From: Sitta carolinensis
Taxonomy: Eukaryota > Chordata > Aves > Passeriformes > Sittidae
Assembly (NCBI GenBank): GCA_032173965.1
Contig: CM063289.1
Coordinates: forward strand, 26,065,690 to 26,129,689
Direction of reading: 5' to 3'
DNA: 64,000 nucleotides
Below, piece after piece: positions 13,162 through 28,652 of this stretch. How positions within the stretch are numbered: position 1 is the first letter of the stretch; each line of letters begins with the position of its first letter. Under the pieces are notes generated by a model that made no database searches, had not been told where the DNA came from, and worked only from the letters and a program-made list of their open reading frames with translations. Both the position numbers and the translations under genes were made by a program.

Positions 13162-15739
13162 TAAGTTTTTTTTCTTTTAATGACACTTGTGAAGTTGTGA
13201 AAAACTGGTGAATTCTAAACCCTAGGCACAGCACAATGCTGTCCAAATTTCATTCCCTTTCAGTGCTGGGAAGGTGATCTAAGATGTAAATGGCAATATG
13301 ATAATGATGAAGATAAACATGATAAAAATATGTAATCCTGCAGAGGAAAGAAAACTCATTATGACTCACCTTTTACTGCTGGCCACTTTTCAGTAACTGG
13401 CAACTGAGCCACGAAGGAGCCCATGGACCTGTGATGTGTCAGGAACAGTTCTCAGCTGAAACAGTTACTGCTATTCTTTGACCTGCTCTTGTGTATGGGA
13501 CATTGTGCTCTGGTTGTGTGCACAGGAATCCTAAATGGGAGAGTGTGTGCTCTTACAACACAAGGGCCATACACTCTGTGCTGTAGTGCTCTGGTCCATT
13601 TAGATTATCAACTGGTCTTTTATTTTATTCTAATCCTCCAAATTGACACTACCAGCATGCAATTTCCATGATACACATTTCATCTGGTAGCAATCTTCCC
13701 CCCCAAAAACTGCTAAACTCCAAGTAATCTGAAAGCCATTCTACTAAGGTTATAGAATCTGAAAGAATTCCCTTTAGAATTTATACCAAAATTGGACAAT
13801 CATTTTAATTATTAAAAATAATATTTTTTAACAAAGAAGTCCTTATTAAGGTTCCTCATTAGCTGCTTTACAACTCCAAATTCATTTGAGAAATAAACTG
13901 AAAATGGATGAAGAGAGTACAAGCAACTTGTCCATCAAATCCTCTTCCAGACTAACCTAAAACCACACCACACTTTCTTTTAGTAGCTTTAAGTGTGCTT
14001 AAGAAAATTGAAGGTTTTCTTTTTCGAAAAAAAATATTTTCTTGTTCATATTTTCCAAATTATCTCTGTGGACGTTAAAGCTCAAAAAAAAAATTGTTTT
14101 CCTTTTAATGAAAATGTAGATTCTGGCAACCATATCTCTGCCAAAGGATCTGGAAGGTGGCATAGGAATTTGCCTCGCTGTATGGCTACCTCCTAAGTGT
14201 GTGCCTCTGGTTTACTTATCTCACTTCCCTCTGTCCTAGCAATTGCTATTTCAACACATTAATGGATTTATGTGTAGAAGAGAGAAAGAGAGATGTACGT
14301 ATTTTTGAATCCAGCCCAGTATGAAATAATCATTTTCAATTAGCATGTTCTTAGATGAATACAATAAGCTAGTGTTTTTCATTTCCAATTTGTTTTGTTC
14401 CATGCAAAAAGAATTAAAGAGATAAAGGACATACAAAGACTGGTCCCAGATGCAGCTGTAAAGCAAGATTTATCAATCAGTATGTTAGAAATATCAGGAT
14501 GACCACCACGCCATTCACATTCCCATCTTTTAGTTGTATCCAGTTTTCTGCTTTTAATTAAATATTGAACATCAGGTGGGTTACTTGAGCTAGCATCAAA
14601 ATAACAGCTGCACCCCAACACTGTACAGTGACTGCTACATTCAGTGTGATACAGGAATTTACACTAACCACCACAATTAGAGGGAAGAGAAGATGCACTG
14701 AATAAAGGTCTCTTCCCATTTCACCTCTAGAGAGACGTGCTTCAGAGCACTAAGTACACACTATTTCATGTTTTCAAATAATGCTGTCCTACCTTCAGCA
14801 CCCAGCAAAGCCATTCCATCACTGCCCTCCCTGCCCTGCCCAGACACTGGATGTCACACTCAGCACTGAATGGTGCTGAACATGGAATTTTCTCTCAGAG
14901 CAAATATAACTTGGATGAGCTGCACCGAACTAAACTCAACTGTATTTGTCACATATCCAGAGGATGACAAAAATCCACTGTAGGTGTGTTCAGCAGGGGT
15001 CACCTCACCTCAACTCAGGGCCCGGTGTCACAAAGCAGGCACTTTGGTACCAATACTGACGTCAGGAATTCTTGCCCCTGTTTTTACCCGTTTCCACTCA
15101 TTCCTCCATTGTTTTGCATGCCTTCAGCTCAGTCATGGCAAGTGTTTGCAGAGTCATGCTGTGAACCAGACCAGTGACTTTCCCAGAGTAAAAACCAGAG
15201 AACATCAATTTTAATCATGTCTGTTCAACTCAAACTGTGGATCCCATAAGACAAATAATGGAAAGAAGGGACAGCAACATTCAAACCCTGGTGCATGAAT
15301 AAACAGCCAGGGAAAACTTTTTAAACCCTGCTGAAAGCCCATGCCCTGTGAAACTGTGTTTGGAGTAGCAATGGCCTAATCCAGCCAAGGTTGCAGGGCG
15401 CTAATCGAAAGCACAGGGAATCACTTCCCAATCTCTTAAATAAACACCAATTATACAGTGAAACTGCAGCCTGCTTAACACTCTTATCCTTGCTTAGCTC
15501 CCTGTGATCTCTCTTTTTTTACCCTAAACCACCAGAAGGCTTCATGCCCTGCGGCATTCCACAGACAGTGATCCTGACCTGTGCCTTGGTAATCTCAGAC
15601 TTGTTGAAATTATACTCAGTATAAGTGATTGTTACTTTTAGAATTTCCATTCATTTTCAAGATCCTCCATTTTCACAGGTACACACACATTAGGCTTCCC
15701 ATCCTCTAGTATGCACGGATGAGAAATGTCTGCTAAATT

Positions 15740-15755
15740 AAAAAAAAAAAAAAAA
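15740..15755. repeat. Poly-A run
   Basis: A simple run of 16 A bases in otherwise unique sequence. Confidence 0.9.
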
Positions 15756-18700
15756 GTCCTGATAATATTTATCATTCCATACAGTAACACAGACAGAGAG
15801 CATCTCATTACCCTGATATAAATCTTTGCAGATAAAAAGCATTTTGTGTGGTCCTAATATTTGATAAACTCTTTCAGTGTTTTCTTCTCAGCATCATCTG
15901 AAGAGCACAGCCAAGAGGAAAAAAATTCATATTCTGAAAACCAGAAAAAAAGTGCTCAGCAAAGCCATCCTATCTCTGCCCTCTCTGTGCAGTGGCCCTC
16001 CGAATTCTTGAAGCAGAATGTGCTTTTCCATTGAAGCAAATGCAAGTGAGCTGAGCTACAGGGAACTGAAGTACACAAAGGCTGAGGTTTTCCCAGGAAA
16101 ACGAACCCTAGGGCCATAGAAGCCACTGCCCAGCTGCTGAGCATCCCAGGTAGGAAGAGGCAGGGACAGCCCTGCTCACACAGCTGGGTCCTGAAGGAAG
16201 GCAAGCCCTGAGCACAGCTGTAGCTGCTGCTTCCAGCACTGTGTGGGCTGAGGAGAAGATGTGAGCCTGGCAAAGGTAACACTGCCCATGTCCCCACTCC
16301 CAAGGGGGGAATGGACCCTCTCAGCCTGTCAGCTGTGCAGAGGGGAAGCAGGCAGACAATGCCCAGGGGCTCCTGCCAGCTCCTGCGGGACAGCTGAGGC
16401 TGTGCTGGAGTCTGTTCGAGCCATGGACTGTCTCAGCCCAGCTCACATTAACTTTTTCTCCCGTGGTTTTCATGGTTTTTTACCTGAACTGGATATTCCA
16501 GAAGAGAACTGCAAGTTGCCACTAGGCAACTGAAGCTCCAGGTTTAACTGAGGTTCATGTTGGCAAGTTTTTAGTTTTGTTCTGTTTGTTAATAAAATAA
16601 GGGGAGGGTGGTGTTGAACAGCTGAGACTCACATGTACATCTGCAATTAAACCCTCCTGTGGCTACAGAGATCAAGACTGCTATGGAACTTCACATCCCT
16701 GTCCTGTCTTATTTTAAAAGAGTGAACTAGGTTTGGATAACTGACACCAGAATTTCTCATGTCTTAAATCTCAAAGGTGTAAGTTTAATCACTGGGCAAT
16801 CTCAACTCTGTAAGCAGAATTCTGTGCCATTTAATTTCTTCGATTTTAAAACAATAATTTCTCATCACTCTCATTCACTCTACACTCCCTCAACCCCTGG
16901 GCAATGACAGCCACAGCCACACAATGCCCATTCTGTCTCGCTTCTCTGCTTCTCCAGTGCTGCCTGACCCTCCCTCCTGGAGCAGCTTCCTCCCAAAGAG
17001 ACCAGAGGAGCTGGGAGGTGGCACAGAAATGGTGCAGAGCATGGGGTGCTCTGTGAGAATGGTTCTGATTTTTCATTTCACCTCCCACAGTGCTGAGCTG
17101 TACCAACTTCTATGTTCTCTCCAGTGCCTCAGTGCCAAGGGCTCAGTCCATATAACCTCTCTGCAGTCCCTGAGTGAACAAACAGGAAATGCTCAGATCA
17201 TCCTGCAGTGCATCTACAGAGACCATTCCATCTGTAATTTATTACCTTTCAAGAAGAGCCTCTCTAAAGTCAGCCATGCAGATTAGGAGGCGAATCCCTA
17301 CGCACACACAATCTGCAGAGTGAATCTGATCACAAACAGCGGAGGACACTTGCAGGGGAGGTCAGAAGACTGTCAGAGTTCTGCCAAGAGAAACAGATAT
17401 GCCAGCAGAGTAATCTGTCCACTTGATTTGCTCGAGTACTGTGACCACACACAGGCTGAAAATTCCTCAGCTTGGTCTTTTTGGTCTGTACCTATGTAGT
17501 CAAACCTTTTCTATTAAAAAAGAATTTGGAGTTGTATTCCCAAGAGTGCAGCAGAAGTCATGAATTAGCCAAGACAAATCTCAAAAGAGTGAGATCAGTC
17601 AGGGTGGGAGGTACAAGAAGAACAGTTTTATGCTTCATGAGGCTGAAGCAAAAGCACCTTTTGGGGGGGAAAATTCATTTTTTCTGGTTACAAGGAGGAA
17701 GACTTAGATCTGACACTTTTGTGATATTCCACACAAAAAATTCAAGTCTGAAATTGGATTTATCTAGCAAGCCTGAGCCCCTGAGTCCCCACTAAGACCA
17801 CGATGAACATCAACCAGCTTTTCATCAGGTCCAGAAAAACATCTAAAGGTCCCACCTGCTGAATCATAAAATTCCAATCTCCCCTTGCGTCACATTACCA
17901 CAGTATGAATGCAAGATATTACAGAAGCATTCTTAGTTTGTTTTCAGAATTGTATTTTGTCAAGAAAGATACCATTTCACATCAGCTTAGATACTGGAAA
18001 TCAGCTTAACCAGCCCAAAACACTTTTGCTTGTTCAGACATTTCTCCTGTAAGTGAAACATCAACCTTCCCAAGGCCAAGTTCTCAAACATAAGCAAGGA
18101 TCATCTGCAAACCCAGACACATATTCAGCATATTTTCACTAAACAAAATTAAGTAAAGCTGGTTAAAAAAATGTGAACTGGTTTGCCAAAAATTAACACA
18201 GGTATTTTTGTGGTACTTTCTCTATAAAACTAGAATTCAGAAGCTCAGTGCACATAACTCCAACCTGCAGAATTACACATGCATGGGAATGCAGGATGGA
18301 GCTTGTACTCAAATACTCAGGGAAGGGCCAGGATGTTGACAAGGGCTGGAGAAGCAAACAGAATTAAGTCTCCCAATGTTCACCCAAACACCATGATTAT
18401 GATCTGCAAAACCTGAATTCCTCACTACAGCATCAGTGCTGAACAGGATAAAATGTATATCCATGACTGAGATTTTAAATCACAATCTTTGATACAGCAA
18501 TGGCCTAAGCTGCAACTGTAAAATCGCTTTCATTCCTGCCTGTGTTCTCCAGAAGAGGAAGGCAGTACCTGAAAATCTGATCCACAGGAGCCCTGGTGTC
18601 TTTTGCAAGAGCAGATGCATTAAATAGAATGGCCTGGCCCAAATCACAATCAGCCCTGCTATACAGGTCTATATTATTAACTGCTTCCTTTTATCCTGCC

Positions 18701-21700
18701 TGTATTTCTGTTTCAGCTGTGTTTTAGAAGGCTGGAAAGCTGCACTGGGATTATCCAGGCTGAAAGATGCTATACACTGTAGGTATAACTCCTCAATATG
18801 CACAGTAGCCACTATTTAAACACAAATTTCTTAACTAGTTTTAATTCTGTTAATACTCAAAGGCACCAGTAGATGTTTAAAGCTGTCTGGGGGCTAGAGA
18901 GTCCTAAAGAAAGGAAAAAGAGTTTCTGAAACAATTAGATTTCTATTTCACTCGTCACTCTTTTGCAATCTGAAAACAGGCCTGTCAATAAACCAAATGC
19001 AGTTTAAATAAGGAAAGCAGTATGCTCTCAGCCTGGAACCCTGTGTGCCAAATTATGGCTTGCAGTAAATTTTTATGAGCAAGTTATAAACCCCTGAAAA
19101 ATGGAGCTTGCAGCAGAAACACTGGAAAAGCCATCGCTGCAGCAGCCCTGACATGCTGCTTTGCTCTTGCCTGGTGAAGCCCAGCTTCATCCCCTCCTCC
19201 TCTTCCTCAGCATCACTGTGGCTTCCCAGAGGGATTTGTGGAATCACTGAAATGGCTGCACCTCCCAGCTCCACCTCTGGGCAGTGGAACTCTGCGCTGT
19301 CCATCATGTCTTGGCCCCTGCTCTGATTCCTGTGCCCACCCTTAGGGGACTCCTGTCTCCCTCTCAGACCTGTGCCTTACCCCGTGGTGCTGAACCCGAG
19401 TGCTGGCCTCTGCCTCTCCACCTTGGCAGCAGAAATGTCCCTCCCTGTCCCCCCCAGTGACTGCTCACAGCGTGACTGCAGACTACCATTAGCAGTCAAG
19501 GAAAGTGGAGAGGGGGCAGAAAATTCTGGAAGGAAGAAAATCATAACAAAGGATACCCAAGTAACAGATGAGTGCTTGTGACATGATTAAATTGGCTGTT
19601 TTGTGAACTTGGCAATATAAAAGCTATAATGTGAATACACTAAATTTGCCCAGGATTTTCACCTGAGCTGAACAGAGAACCTTCAGGAAACTGGGAAAGG
19701 GTTCCCAGCCACAAACGAAAAGCAATGCAGTTTCTTCACAGGATAATCCCTACTTACACAGCCTGTCTGGAAACACCTCTGCACAGATCAAATCAAAGAT
19801 GGGCTCAAGGCAACAGCACAGCCTGGTAAGGAGAAAATGTGCAGGTCTAAAGGCAGCTGGAACTGCTGATGTGATTGACAAGTACAATTGGGTTTGTTAC
19901 CTGATGTATTGACACAGAGATGGATGAAAACCATCTCAGACAAAGTGATGTACTATTAACCAAGACACCTTTAAAGCCTGGAAAAATGTCTTTAATGGGA
20001 AAAAAGGAACACTGGTCACATAAATAATTCTCCTCAGTGATAACTTGCATTCATTGTGAGAACTGACATTTTTAGTGCCTGGAATGGTGTGCTTTTTCTT
20101 TTCCATCTCTGATTTAAAATTAGATTTTCACAAATCTGAAAATGCTTATACTTTTTAGATTTTTTTTTTACATGTTGTAAAAGGAATTCCACAAACTTTT
20201 AGATATTCCATGTTGTTTTCCCTTTCTATTTTCCTCTTCATTATCTGTTCCTTCTCCTTTTCCTGCTTTCTTTACTGATAGAGGAGGGAGGAGAGAAACA
20301 ATTACAAAGCTGTATATTGCATTGGGCAATAAAGGCATTCTTTGTTCAGGAAATGCTGAAGTTTTTCATGAAGCATAGCTTGACTCTTTTGCAAACTCCA
20401 TTCTGTGATCTTTTTTTTCACTGAACAGAGACTTTATACAACATTGCCTTGTTCTCATCAGGTTCAAATAGCAGATTTGGAACACCTTCCAAAACCATTT
20501 TTAACTTTTCCTACTATGCCACCATAATGAGCTGGTTTTAGTCCCTCATATAGTGTCAGATATTTAACTTAAGTGAAAATCAAACACAATTAATGGATTA
20601 ACATCACTTGGAAACCTGTTTGACAAAAGCCCAGTCACTGTCGTGGAAAACTCCCTCCTTCTGTGGTCTCTCTCCCAACACACGCAGTGAGAGCTGTGTG
20701 TGGAACAGCCTGCAAGAGCACTCCTGATTTTCTCATTGTCTCAGTACATCCTCCATGATTTAATTACAGATTTTGGCTCTGCTTTGATTTCAGTTTATAC
20801 TAATGATATTTGATTGACAGTAACTTAAGAAAAATCACAAACTTATGTTAAATTACTAGATTATTTATGTATTTTCTGCTGTACTGGTAACAATGACTTC
20901 AGTGAAACATATGGAACAAATAATGAGATATTTAGAAATCAGGAGTTTATAAGAAACTGGAAACAATTTGATATAAACCATTTAAAATCTATATTGTGCT
21001 TCATTAAAAAAGATATATATTTACCTAGTCTGTCTGGTATTACAGGAAACAAATAAGAGAGAGGTACTTGCAACTGTAATTGAAGTGACAACATATTTCA
21101 TGGTAGCTGGAGATTTCAACTATCTCTAAAGACTGAATTCACTTTAAAACTACACAGTCTACTCACATCACTGTCCAACTCCAAAACACACCTAACATTA
21201 AGAAGAGTCAGCAATGTATTCCCCAAGCCAGGGAAGTGCTTTACAGTATGGAGGCACAGTTGATTTTGATTATCCCGTTGTTAACTGTCACCCTTCAGGC
21301 ACAGCTGCACAGCCCCAGGCCATCATTCCTTTGGGGAGAGAGGGATTCCAGGGCAGTATGGAGCTGCCACCTGCCTGGGTCCCACAGATGCAGGCTGGGG
21401 CTGGCAGTGCTGCTGAGGCACTTCTACTGCAGGTGAGGATGTGACCTGTCCCTGCATCTCCCCTTGTCTGGTGACCTTCACAACTGCTCTACCAGCACTG
21501 AGCTCCTGTGCTAAAACGGTTCACAAAACAAATTATTTCAACCTCCTCAAAAATGTCCTGTCCCCAGGGTCCCAAAGCCAGAGATCACCAAGCACATGCT
21601 AGCAGCAAACATGGGAGAAAGCCAATGGCAATTAAAGAGAGCCCTGAGGTGCAGTGGCAGAGGAGTGATTAACACACTGCCAGGCACTAATTAAGGTGAA

Positions 21701-24357
21701 GTAATAATATGTTGGCAAGTCACATAATTAATAAATAGCTTGGTATAAATACAAGGTATTAAAAAGCAGTTTATGTGCACTGTCATTTTTAATCACCAGA
21801 TTTATGAACAATTATGAGTAACGATGTCCCACAACACTATGAAGTAACAATAGAGCTGTGGTCCAGGCAAAGCAAAAGCAGCCATTTGTTAGTCCTGGCT
21901 TCCAGAAATGTCCATAGCTCCTACAAATCAGACTTGCCTTAAGGACCACCTCCAGCTCCCACTGCAATCCAAATGCAAACCACACCTAATAGGTTTCAAG
22001 GATACCTTGTGGTTTTGCACACCAGAGCAGTTTCAGTGCCGCTTCCAACCTCACTAGCAAAGCTGGTCTAGAACTGGTCCCTATAATTCTCTGGACCCTT
22101 TGCCAGCCAGTGCATAAATTCCCTCATCACTGTTATTGTTAAATTTTACTTTCATTTGTAGCACTTTTTCTTCCAGGAAGGCTGGGAGGAACAGTATTGA
22201 TGGAAGGGCTTCTTATTATGTATTCCTGTGAGAAGACAAACCTTGCTCCTGGGTAGCCGGGAGGGAGAACTTGGTATCACTCCACAAATTATTTGATAAT
22301 ATGAAAAAATTAAATTGCAGTTAAACAGCCTTGAAGAGGGACTGCAATGTGTAGCTCAAGACCCCGAATGGCATCAGAGCTTTAAGCCCCCAGCACGATT
22401 CCCAGCACCACCTGTCCCCCAGTACTGTGTGCCTGCACTGGGAGCAGCCCTGGGAAGCCACCAGAGACCCCATGTCCTACCCTGAACAGAAAAAAACTCA
22501 GTGCTTATGACATGGGCCCAGCTCCTGGCTCCGTGAAGAACACAAGGTACATTCCACTCTAATTATTCCTAATTGCCATGACCTAATGTGTAAATATTTG
22601 CAAGCACGAAGGTAAAAGTGCTTCCATACTGTTGGTAGGGCCCCGTTCCCAGCTGCGAGGAGCCTCTGCCATTCCCCAGGCACAGGCCATGGAGCTCCTC
22701 AGCTGACCTAGGGCCTTTGAAGTGAGGGCCTGTCTTGTGTTGTTGGGGTTTTCAACAGATAATTGAATGGGAACTAATGCAGTTCTGATGCCCCAATTTG
22801 CACACACCATCTTCCCATAAATCTTTCTTTTATCCATTTGTTATTGTTTTCCACAGCTGCTGGATGCCTATCATTGTGCAGCGTGGACCCCACCTACCCT
22901 AAATCTTCCTTTGCCCTGTTCTGACTGCTCCCCTGGCACTTAATATTCTGTCTCTTCTCCATCCTGCTTGCACTGTTCTGATTCCAGGGTATTGGAGAAC
23001 TTAATTTGGCACAACAAGGCCAGCTGGCTATAGAGCAGACATGACCCAAGTGTGTTCTTCTCAAATTAGTCCCTTTTCTTGGTAGAGCCAAACCTGCAGA
23101 GAGAATCTGAGACAAATTCCAGGGTGGTCAGGGAGGGAGCTGAGCAGTGGGTGGCACTGGGAACAACCAAGACTCTGGCTGCCAATTCCAGAAGTTTCAC
23201 AGGATGGTTCTGGAGACAGCCATCCCAGGGCCAAAAGGCAGACAATTCTTAAGGTTATCCTGAAATGCTGCAATCAAGTTTTCCATGTCCATCAGCCCTC
23301 AGGCAGGCGTGCCAGGGCAGTCTGGCAGCAGGAATCCCTGTCTGCACAGGTCGGATTTACTGACTGCACCGAGTGCCATCAGCCATCAGGCACTCTTGAA
23401 GCTGGAATGATTCTCAGCCTCTTCCACTTGGACCAGTAATAGGAGCAGCTGAGACACTGCATGCACACAGTGCTGTAACTAACTACCAACTCCCTGAGGC
23501 ATCTTGGGACGTAATTTATACAGCTCTGAGTGCTTTTATATTATATAGAACTGAGAGCTCGAATGAAAACCAAACAAAATTAAACAAAGCAAATGAAGAC
23601 AATGAATAGCCTGAGAAATTAAAATAGCCTCAAAACTTGAAGAACCCAAACTGTCCCCCTAAATGACTCACACTAAAGAAGATGCCTCATTTACTAAGTT
23701 AGAAGAATTGCAAAAATAAGTACAGATTTAAAGAAAGAGCAAGCTCTCAGGGGTTTCATATGTTACAGTTTTTCTTTTAATTCTAATCTCTTGATCCATA
23801 TTACAGTGCAAAGCCATGTAGCTGCCCTAAGGCAGGGCCTTTCAGCTGGTGGTGACAGGGCAGCCTGTTCTTCCTTTCTTTGAGGACAGGGAAGGTACCA
23901 CATAGGGCTTGGCACTGGCCCTGCCTAACAATCTATTTTTTTCCTTTTCCATCCCCCAGGAATAAAAACCTCTCTCCCAAAACCTGACACAGAGCAAGTC
24001 CCACACCAGGCCTTGCTAAGGGGCTGGGGAAGAGGAGGGTGAGATAGGACAGGCCACAGAGCTGAAGATGACAAGAGCCCGAGTCATCCTCACTGAATCC
24101 TCTCCCAGAATACTCTCATCATACAGAGCTCAAAGAGTTTTGGCAAAGTTGCAATAATTTTTAATGAACAGTAATAACAAACATGAATTTGTCTAATAAT
24201 GCAAGATTATACACATACAGTCATTCATACTTGTCACAGAGAATACAATGCACACACTCTCCTCTTAGTCTCTATCCATGCTATTTTCCCCTGCATTTTT
24301 CTGCTAGCTGAATGGGACTTTCCTTCTGGGACTAGCAGTCCTCAGCAAACTCTGGGT

Positions 24358-24381
24358 AATAAATAATAATAATAAATAAAT
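24358..24381. repeat. (AAT)n/(AAAT)n low-complexity run
   Basis: TAATAAATAATAATAATAA continues into AATAAA. It is a short mixed AAT and AAAT microsatellite. Confidence 0.88.
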
Positions 24382-27300
24382 TGCAAAAGCCCTGGAGCAG
24401 CCTGTTTAGTCATCTCATTAAGTGTTACCAACACTTTCACAGTGTTGGACAGGCCTTAGCCATTCCCCCATTCCTGTAAAAGACATGGTTTTCTCATCAA
24501 TAACCCTCTGCAAAAGAACTGGAAAAGAATTGCTATGAACTGAGCAAGGAGCTCCTCTCTGCCCCCTCCCACTGCAAGACAGCACCAAAAGGTTGTTCTG
24601 TACTTCTGCCTTTTCTGTCGTTGATTTTAACTACAGGAAAACATTTAACCATTTCTGATTATCAGCCTGCTCCCACACCAGCAAAAGTAGCCGGAGCTCT
24701 GTCTTTGGTTATAGAAAAGCATGAGGAGATGCTGTGTATGAGCTGGTGAGGCCCTTCAATTTGCTTTAAAAATGAGCAAAAGCTTTTCTCCTTTTATGAA
24801 AAACAAAGGGGATATAATGACAAGGTAAAAAATAAAGCAAGCAGTAACCTTCAAGGGTTTAAGTTTTCAGGTGCTTTGAAGATAAATTTCTAAACTGCTT
24901 TTTGAATTTTAGAGATTGAGTCACACGATCATGCTGTATCTGACCAGAAGTGTTAATCAGGAAAACCAGTAACAGCCTATCACAATGGTAGTAAGTACAT
25001 AAATATTATTTGACATACTTTTTCAATAATCTTATATGTGCCTTTTAACAAGCCTCCATAACACAGAGAACATATGAGCCCTGCTAGTATATACCAAACA
25101 GCAAGGTAGTTAAGAATATATTGCATTTATAAACTATGCACAACTTTATGAGTCTCTAGCTATAATTTCATCATAGCACAGTAATTGGAAAGTCTGCATA
25201 ATTCTGGAAGGATATGTGTTTTAGTTAAAAGAACACTATTATTGCTAATTGGATACCAAGCTTACATTGTAAATCAGTGCAAAGTATGGGCTCCTAATTA
25301 CAAACTTTTTTGAAACAAGCACTGTATGTCTTTACATTATTTTTGGCTAACAAGTGACTTAAATAATCTTAGTGTTACAAAGTCCATAAATCTTTTCTTT
25401 AGCTGTGCCTGATGAAATGTTACAGGATAAGAAAGTGTGTTCCCAAGGTAAATATCTGGCTTGGCAGCCTCATCTCCTACAGTGAATCAAGGTAAAGGAG
25501 TATGTAGGTGACTGGCACAGCCCCAAGCAGAAAAGGTAAAAAGTAAAAAGCTGGTATTAACTCATGTAGTATGTTGCAGCTTAACACATTTTAAACAGGC
25601 TGGGATCACTCTTTGGCATCTGGAGCTAAAAACTTACAGCCGTGTTCTTATGTGGAATGAACTTGTGTATTAGAGTTTTACAACACCAGCAACAAGCTTT
25701 TATGAAGTTGTTAAGGTCCTGAATCCAGAGCTGTTATGCGAAGCTCTTTTTAAAATTATTTTTTCCAAAGAGCTTTTCCTCCACACGCCTTGATCCACTC
25801 TTGGTGCACCTGTGGCAGAGGAGACAGCCCTCACTGCTGAGTGACAGACACCTCGGGAATAAACATGGGACACAATGCTTTGGGAACTCTGCTGGGCTGA
25901 CACAAAGTGCCCAAAGCCTCCTCCTCTGAGAACCCACGAGAGAAGAAAACACTGAAGAGAAGTTATGATACACAGGGGGCAGGCCCTACACACCAAGCCA
26001 GCAGTCAAGGTGCAGGGAAGATGGTTCACTACTCAGGTCATGACCTGAACATATTGGTTTGTTCAGCACGGCCCTAAAGATGTGCTGTCCATGCCAGCGA
26101 TGGACAGAGTGAAAAGCCTTGTTCATTAAAAGGCAGGTGAAGGAGGCAACTTAAAAAACTGGACCTCTTGGAACATGGAATGTGGCCTAGGAAGATCAAC
26201 AATTCCAACACTGATGTCTACCTTTCATTCTCTCCTCACTGAAAGGAAAATTCATGCCTATTTTCAAAGTCTATTGTGAAGACATCAATGTACTACAAAT
26301 CTCTGGAAATCATTTTGACTTTTCCTTTTGATTCTCTACCTATTTATTAAAGAAAAATGTAATGTAGACTTAGGCATGGTGATGCTGTTCAAATGTCAGC
26401 CTGCACAGCATCAAGACAGAGGCCATGTGTTCCAGATTTAGAAGCTGTATTCACTTTGTGATACACCATTCAGCAAGGACTTGCTGTCAGATGAGCCTTC
26501 TAATCTGTTCAGCATGTTTCCACCTCTTCTTCAGGGAACACTTGTGGCACATCTCACCAGGTTACTATGTAATGGTGGTGTCTTTACAGCCAGCTGGGAA
26601 AGGTCTTTAATAGTCCCAAATAACCTATGGATCTCATCTAGGCTGAAAAAGTCCCCAAGGTCTTGGAGTTCAGCAGCTCTGCAGGGTGTATGTATTTAAC
26701 CTTTCATCCTGGCCAGGTTATTAAAGTGAGTTCAGTGAACTTGATTCCAGAAGAAAAAACAGAAGCAGCATGCTTGCACTGTTACAGATGAATAAGTACG
26801 GCTAAGTCCTGTTTTATGACCACTGTAATTCCTTTTCCATAAATTCCCTAACCTCAAATCGCAACTGTGAATGCCTCTGACAAACAAGACTTGTCTGCAT
26901 GGAAGCAGAACATTGCAGGCTCCATTTGGCTCGTGCCTATTTGTTAATGCAGGACCTGAAAATTATTTCTGTCACAAATTCAACCACAATCTTCTCCATC
27001 CAGGGTTAACCCAGGCTCAGTCTTGCAGTGTAGATGACTCAAAATGTGTGATTAAAAGCACAGTGCTACAGGCACACTGGCCATGGAAGCTGTCTTGGAG
27101 CCTTCTCACCACCACCAGACCACAGCACAGCTTTACCCAAATACCTATGTACCTAGGACAGTCAGACATGAAAGACAGACAAAAATCACACTGCACTGCA
27201 GAAAGAGAGACTTCAGATGAGTTTCTCTGTGTTGATTTGACCACCTTGTTGAGGCTCAAGCCTTTAATATCTAGAATCAGACTTTTCGGACACTCCTGAT

Positions 27301-28626
27301 AACTGAAGATAGCATGACAATACTTTATTTTTCCTGGAACAACTGGATTAAATACTACAGCGTGGGAAAAGGTCCTTTGTGAAGCTTTTCCTTAGTCTCA
27401 GGTTGGCAGGTGTTTCTCATTGACCAGAAGAACTGGGAATAATTCTGGAACAGGAAACAAGTCCTTTGAGACGAGAAGAAAATGTCAACTGGAAACTTTT
27501 AACAGGAAAGGTACAGCAAGCCTTAGACTGAATCATTAGAGTGTGTTTGTAAAAGAAGAGAAAAAAGGGACTAAGTCAGATGTGGACATGTAGAACAGAC
27601 AGCAGGACATGACTCATTGTCTTCTGGACAACTTTAGTTCCTAATCAGAGTCTCCAAAGAGAATTCACCAACTCAAGTAAGAACACATTCCTATGAAGCT
27701 GAGCACATGTGCTCTTCATAACCTACAGAAAGCAGGGGAGAGCGGGCCCACGGGGACGAGGGGCAAGCACACACAGTTCAAACCTCACTGGAGGGCAATC
27801 TGTATCCACCCCACTGCACCTCATGGGCACACAGAAATGCTCTGAGAAGCTCTCAACTCAGCAGCAGATGGAAGATTTACTGTACCTGGCAAATCACCTT
27901 TCTCCACAGAGCAGAATTTGTTATACTAAAAAACCTCATCAGACAGCCACATACTGCACCTTCCAGACTCCACCTGCAATGAACATTTTGAAACTTGCAC
28001 GCAACTGCATTTTATGTTTTGATTTTTGTTCTGTTATTCTGAAAATTCTGATGTTTTTGTTTAATGCTGAAGTGAGTCATTAATTTCAACTGAAACTAGA
28101 CCAAATTCTTCACCTAAATCCTTATTTAAAGATCTTCAGAACTTGTCTGTTTTTCTAGGAGCTCAGCACTTCGAACCTCTGAAAAAATTTGAGGTGCTCT
28201 TCATCAGACACCACTTCTCTCTTTAATCAATCTGTGCTTCTGCCAACTTGGAATACTTTGTTGTCAAGTAAAAATCTGTCTTCTCTATCCTTTGTGCTGA
28301 CACTTGGTTCAGTCACTGTTTCTTAACAGTTTTTGGAGGGCACAGATATTAAAATGTCCCTGTCAAAATAAACATGTCCCTTTTCCTACAGACCACCTGA
28401 GCACAGCAGCGAGGCCGACCTCTCATTAAATAATTAGAGGAATTGCTGCAAGACTGAGTCAGGTGAATGGGGGAGCAGCCCTGCATGTGACAGAGCAGAG
28501 AAGCAGCAGGAACAAGCTGCGTCTGTTTGTGCAGAATATCCCGAGAGCGCTGACCACTAATTCTGCCTTCCAAACAAAGTGAAATGTTTTGCCAAGAGGG
28601 ACTGAAAGCCAACTATTAGATCTGCC

Positions 28627-28652
28627 ATGTGCATGTTGTATGTGCATGTTGT
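28627..28652. repeat. 13-bp perfect tandem doublet
   Basis: ATGTGCATGTTGT occurs twice head to tail, at 28627-28639 and 28640-28652. Confidence 0.9.

Noticed and set aside
16924..17286. 120-codon plus-strand ORF
   Set aside because: It has no domain, sits in locally GC-richer intron and is matched by an open antisense frame.
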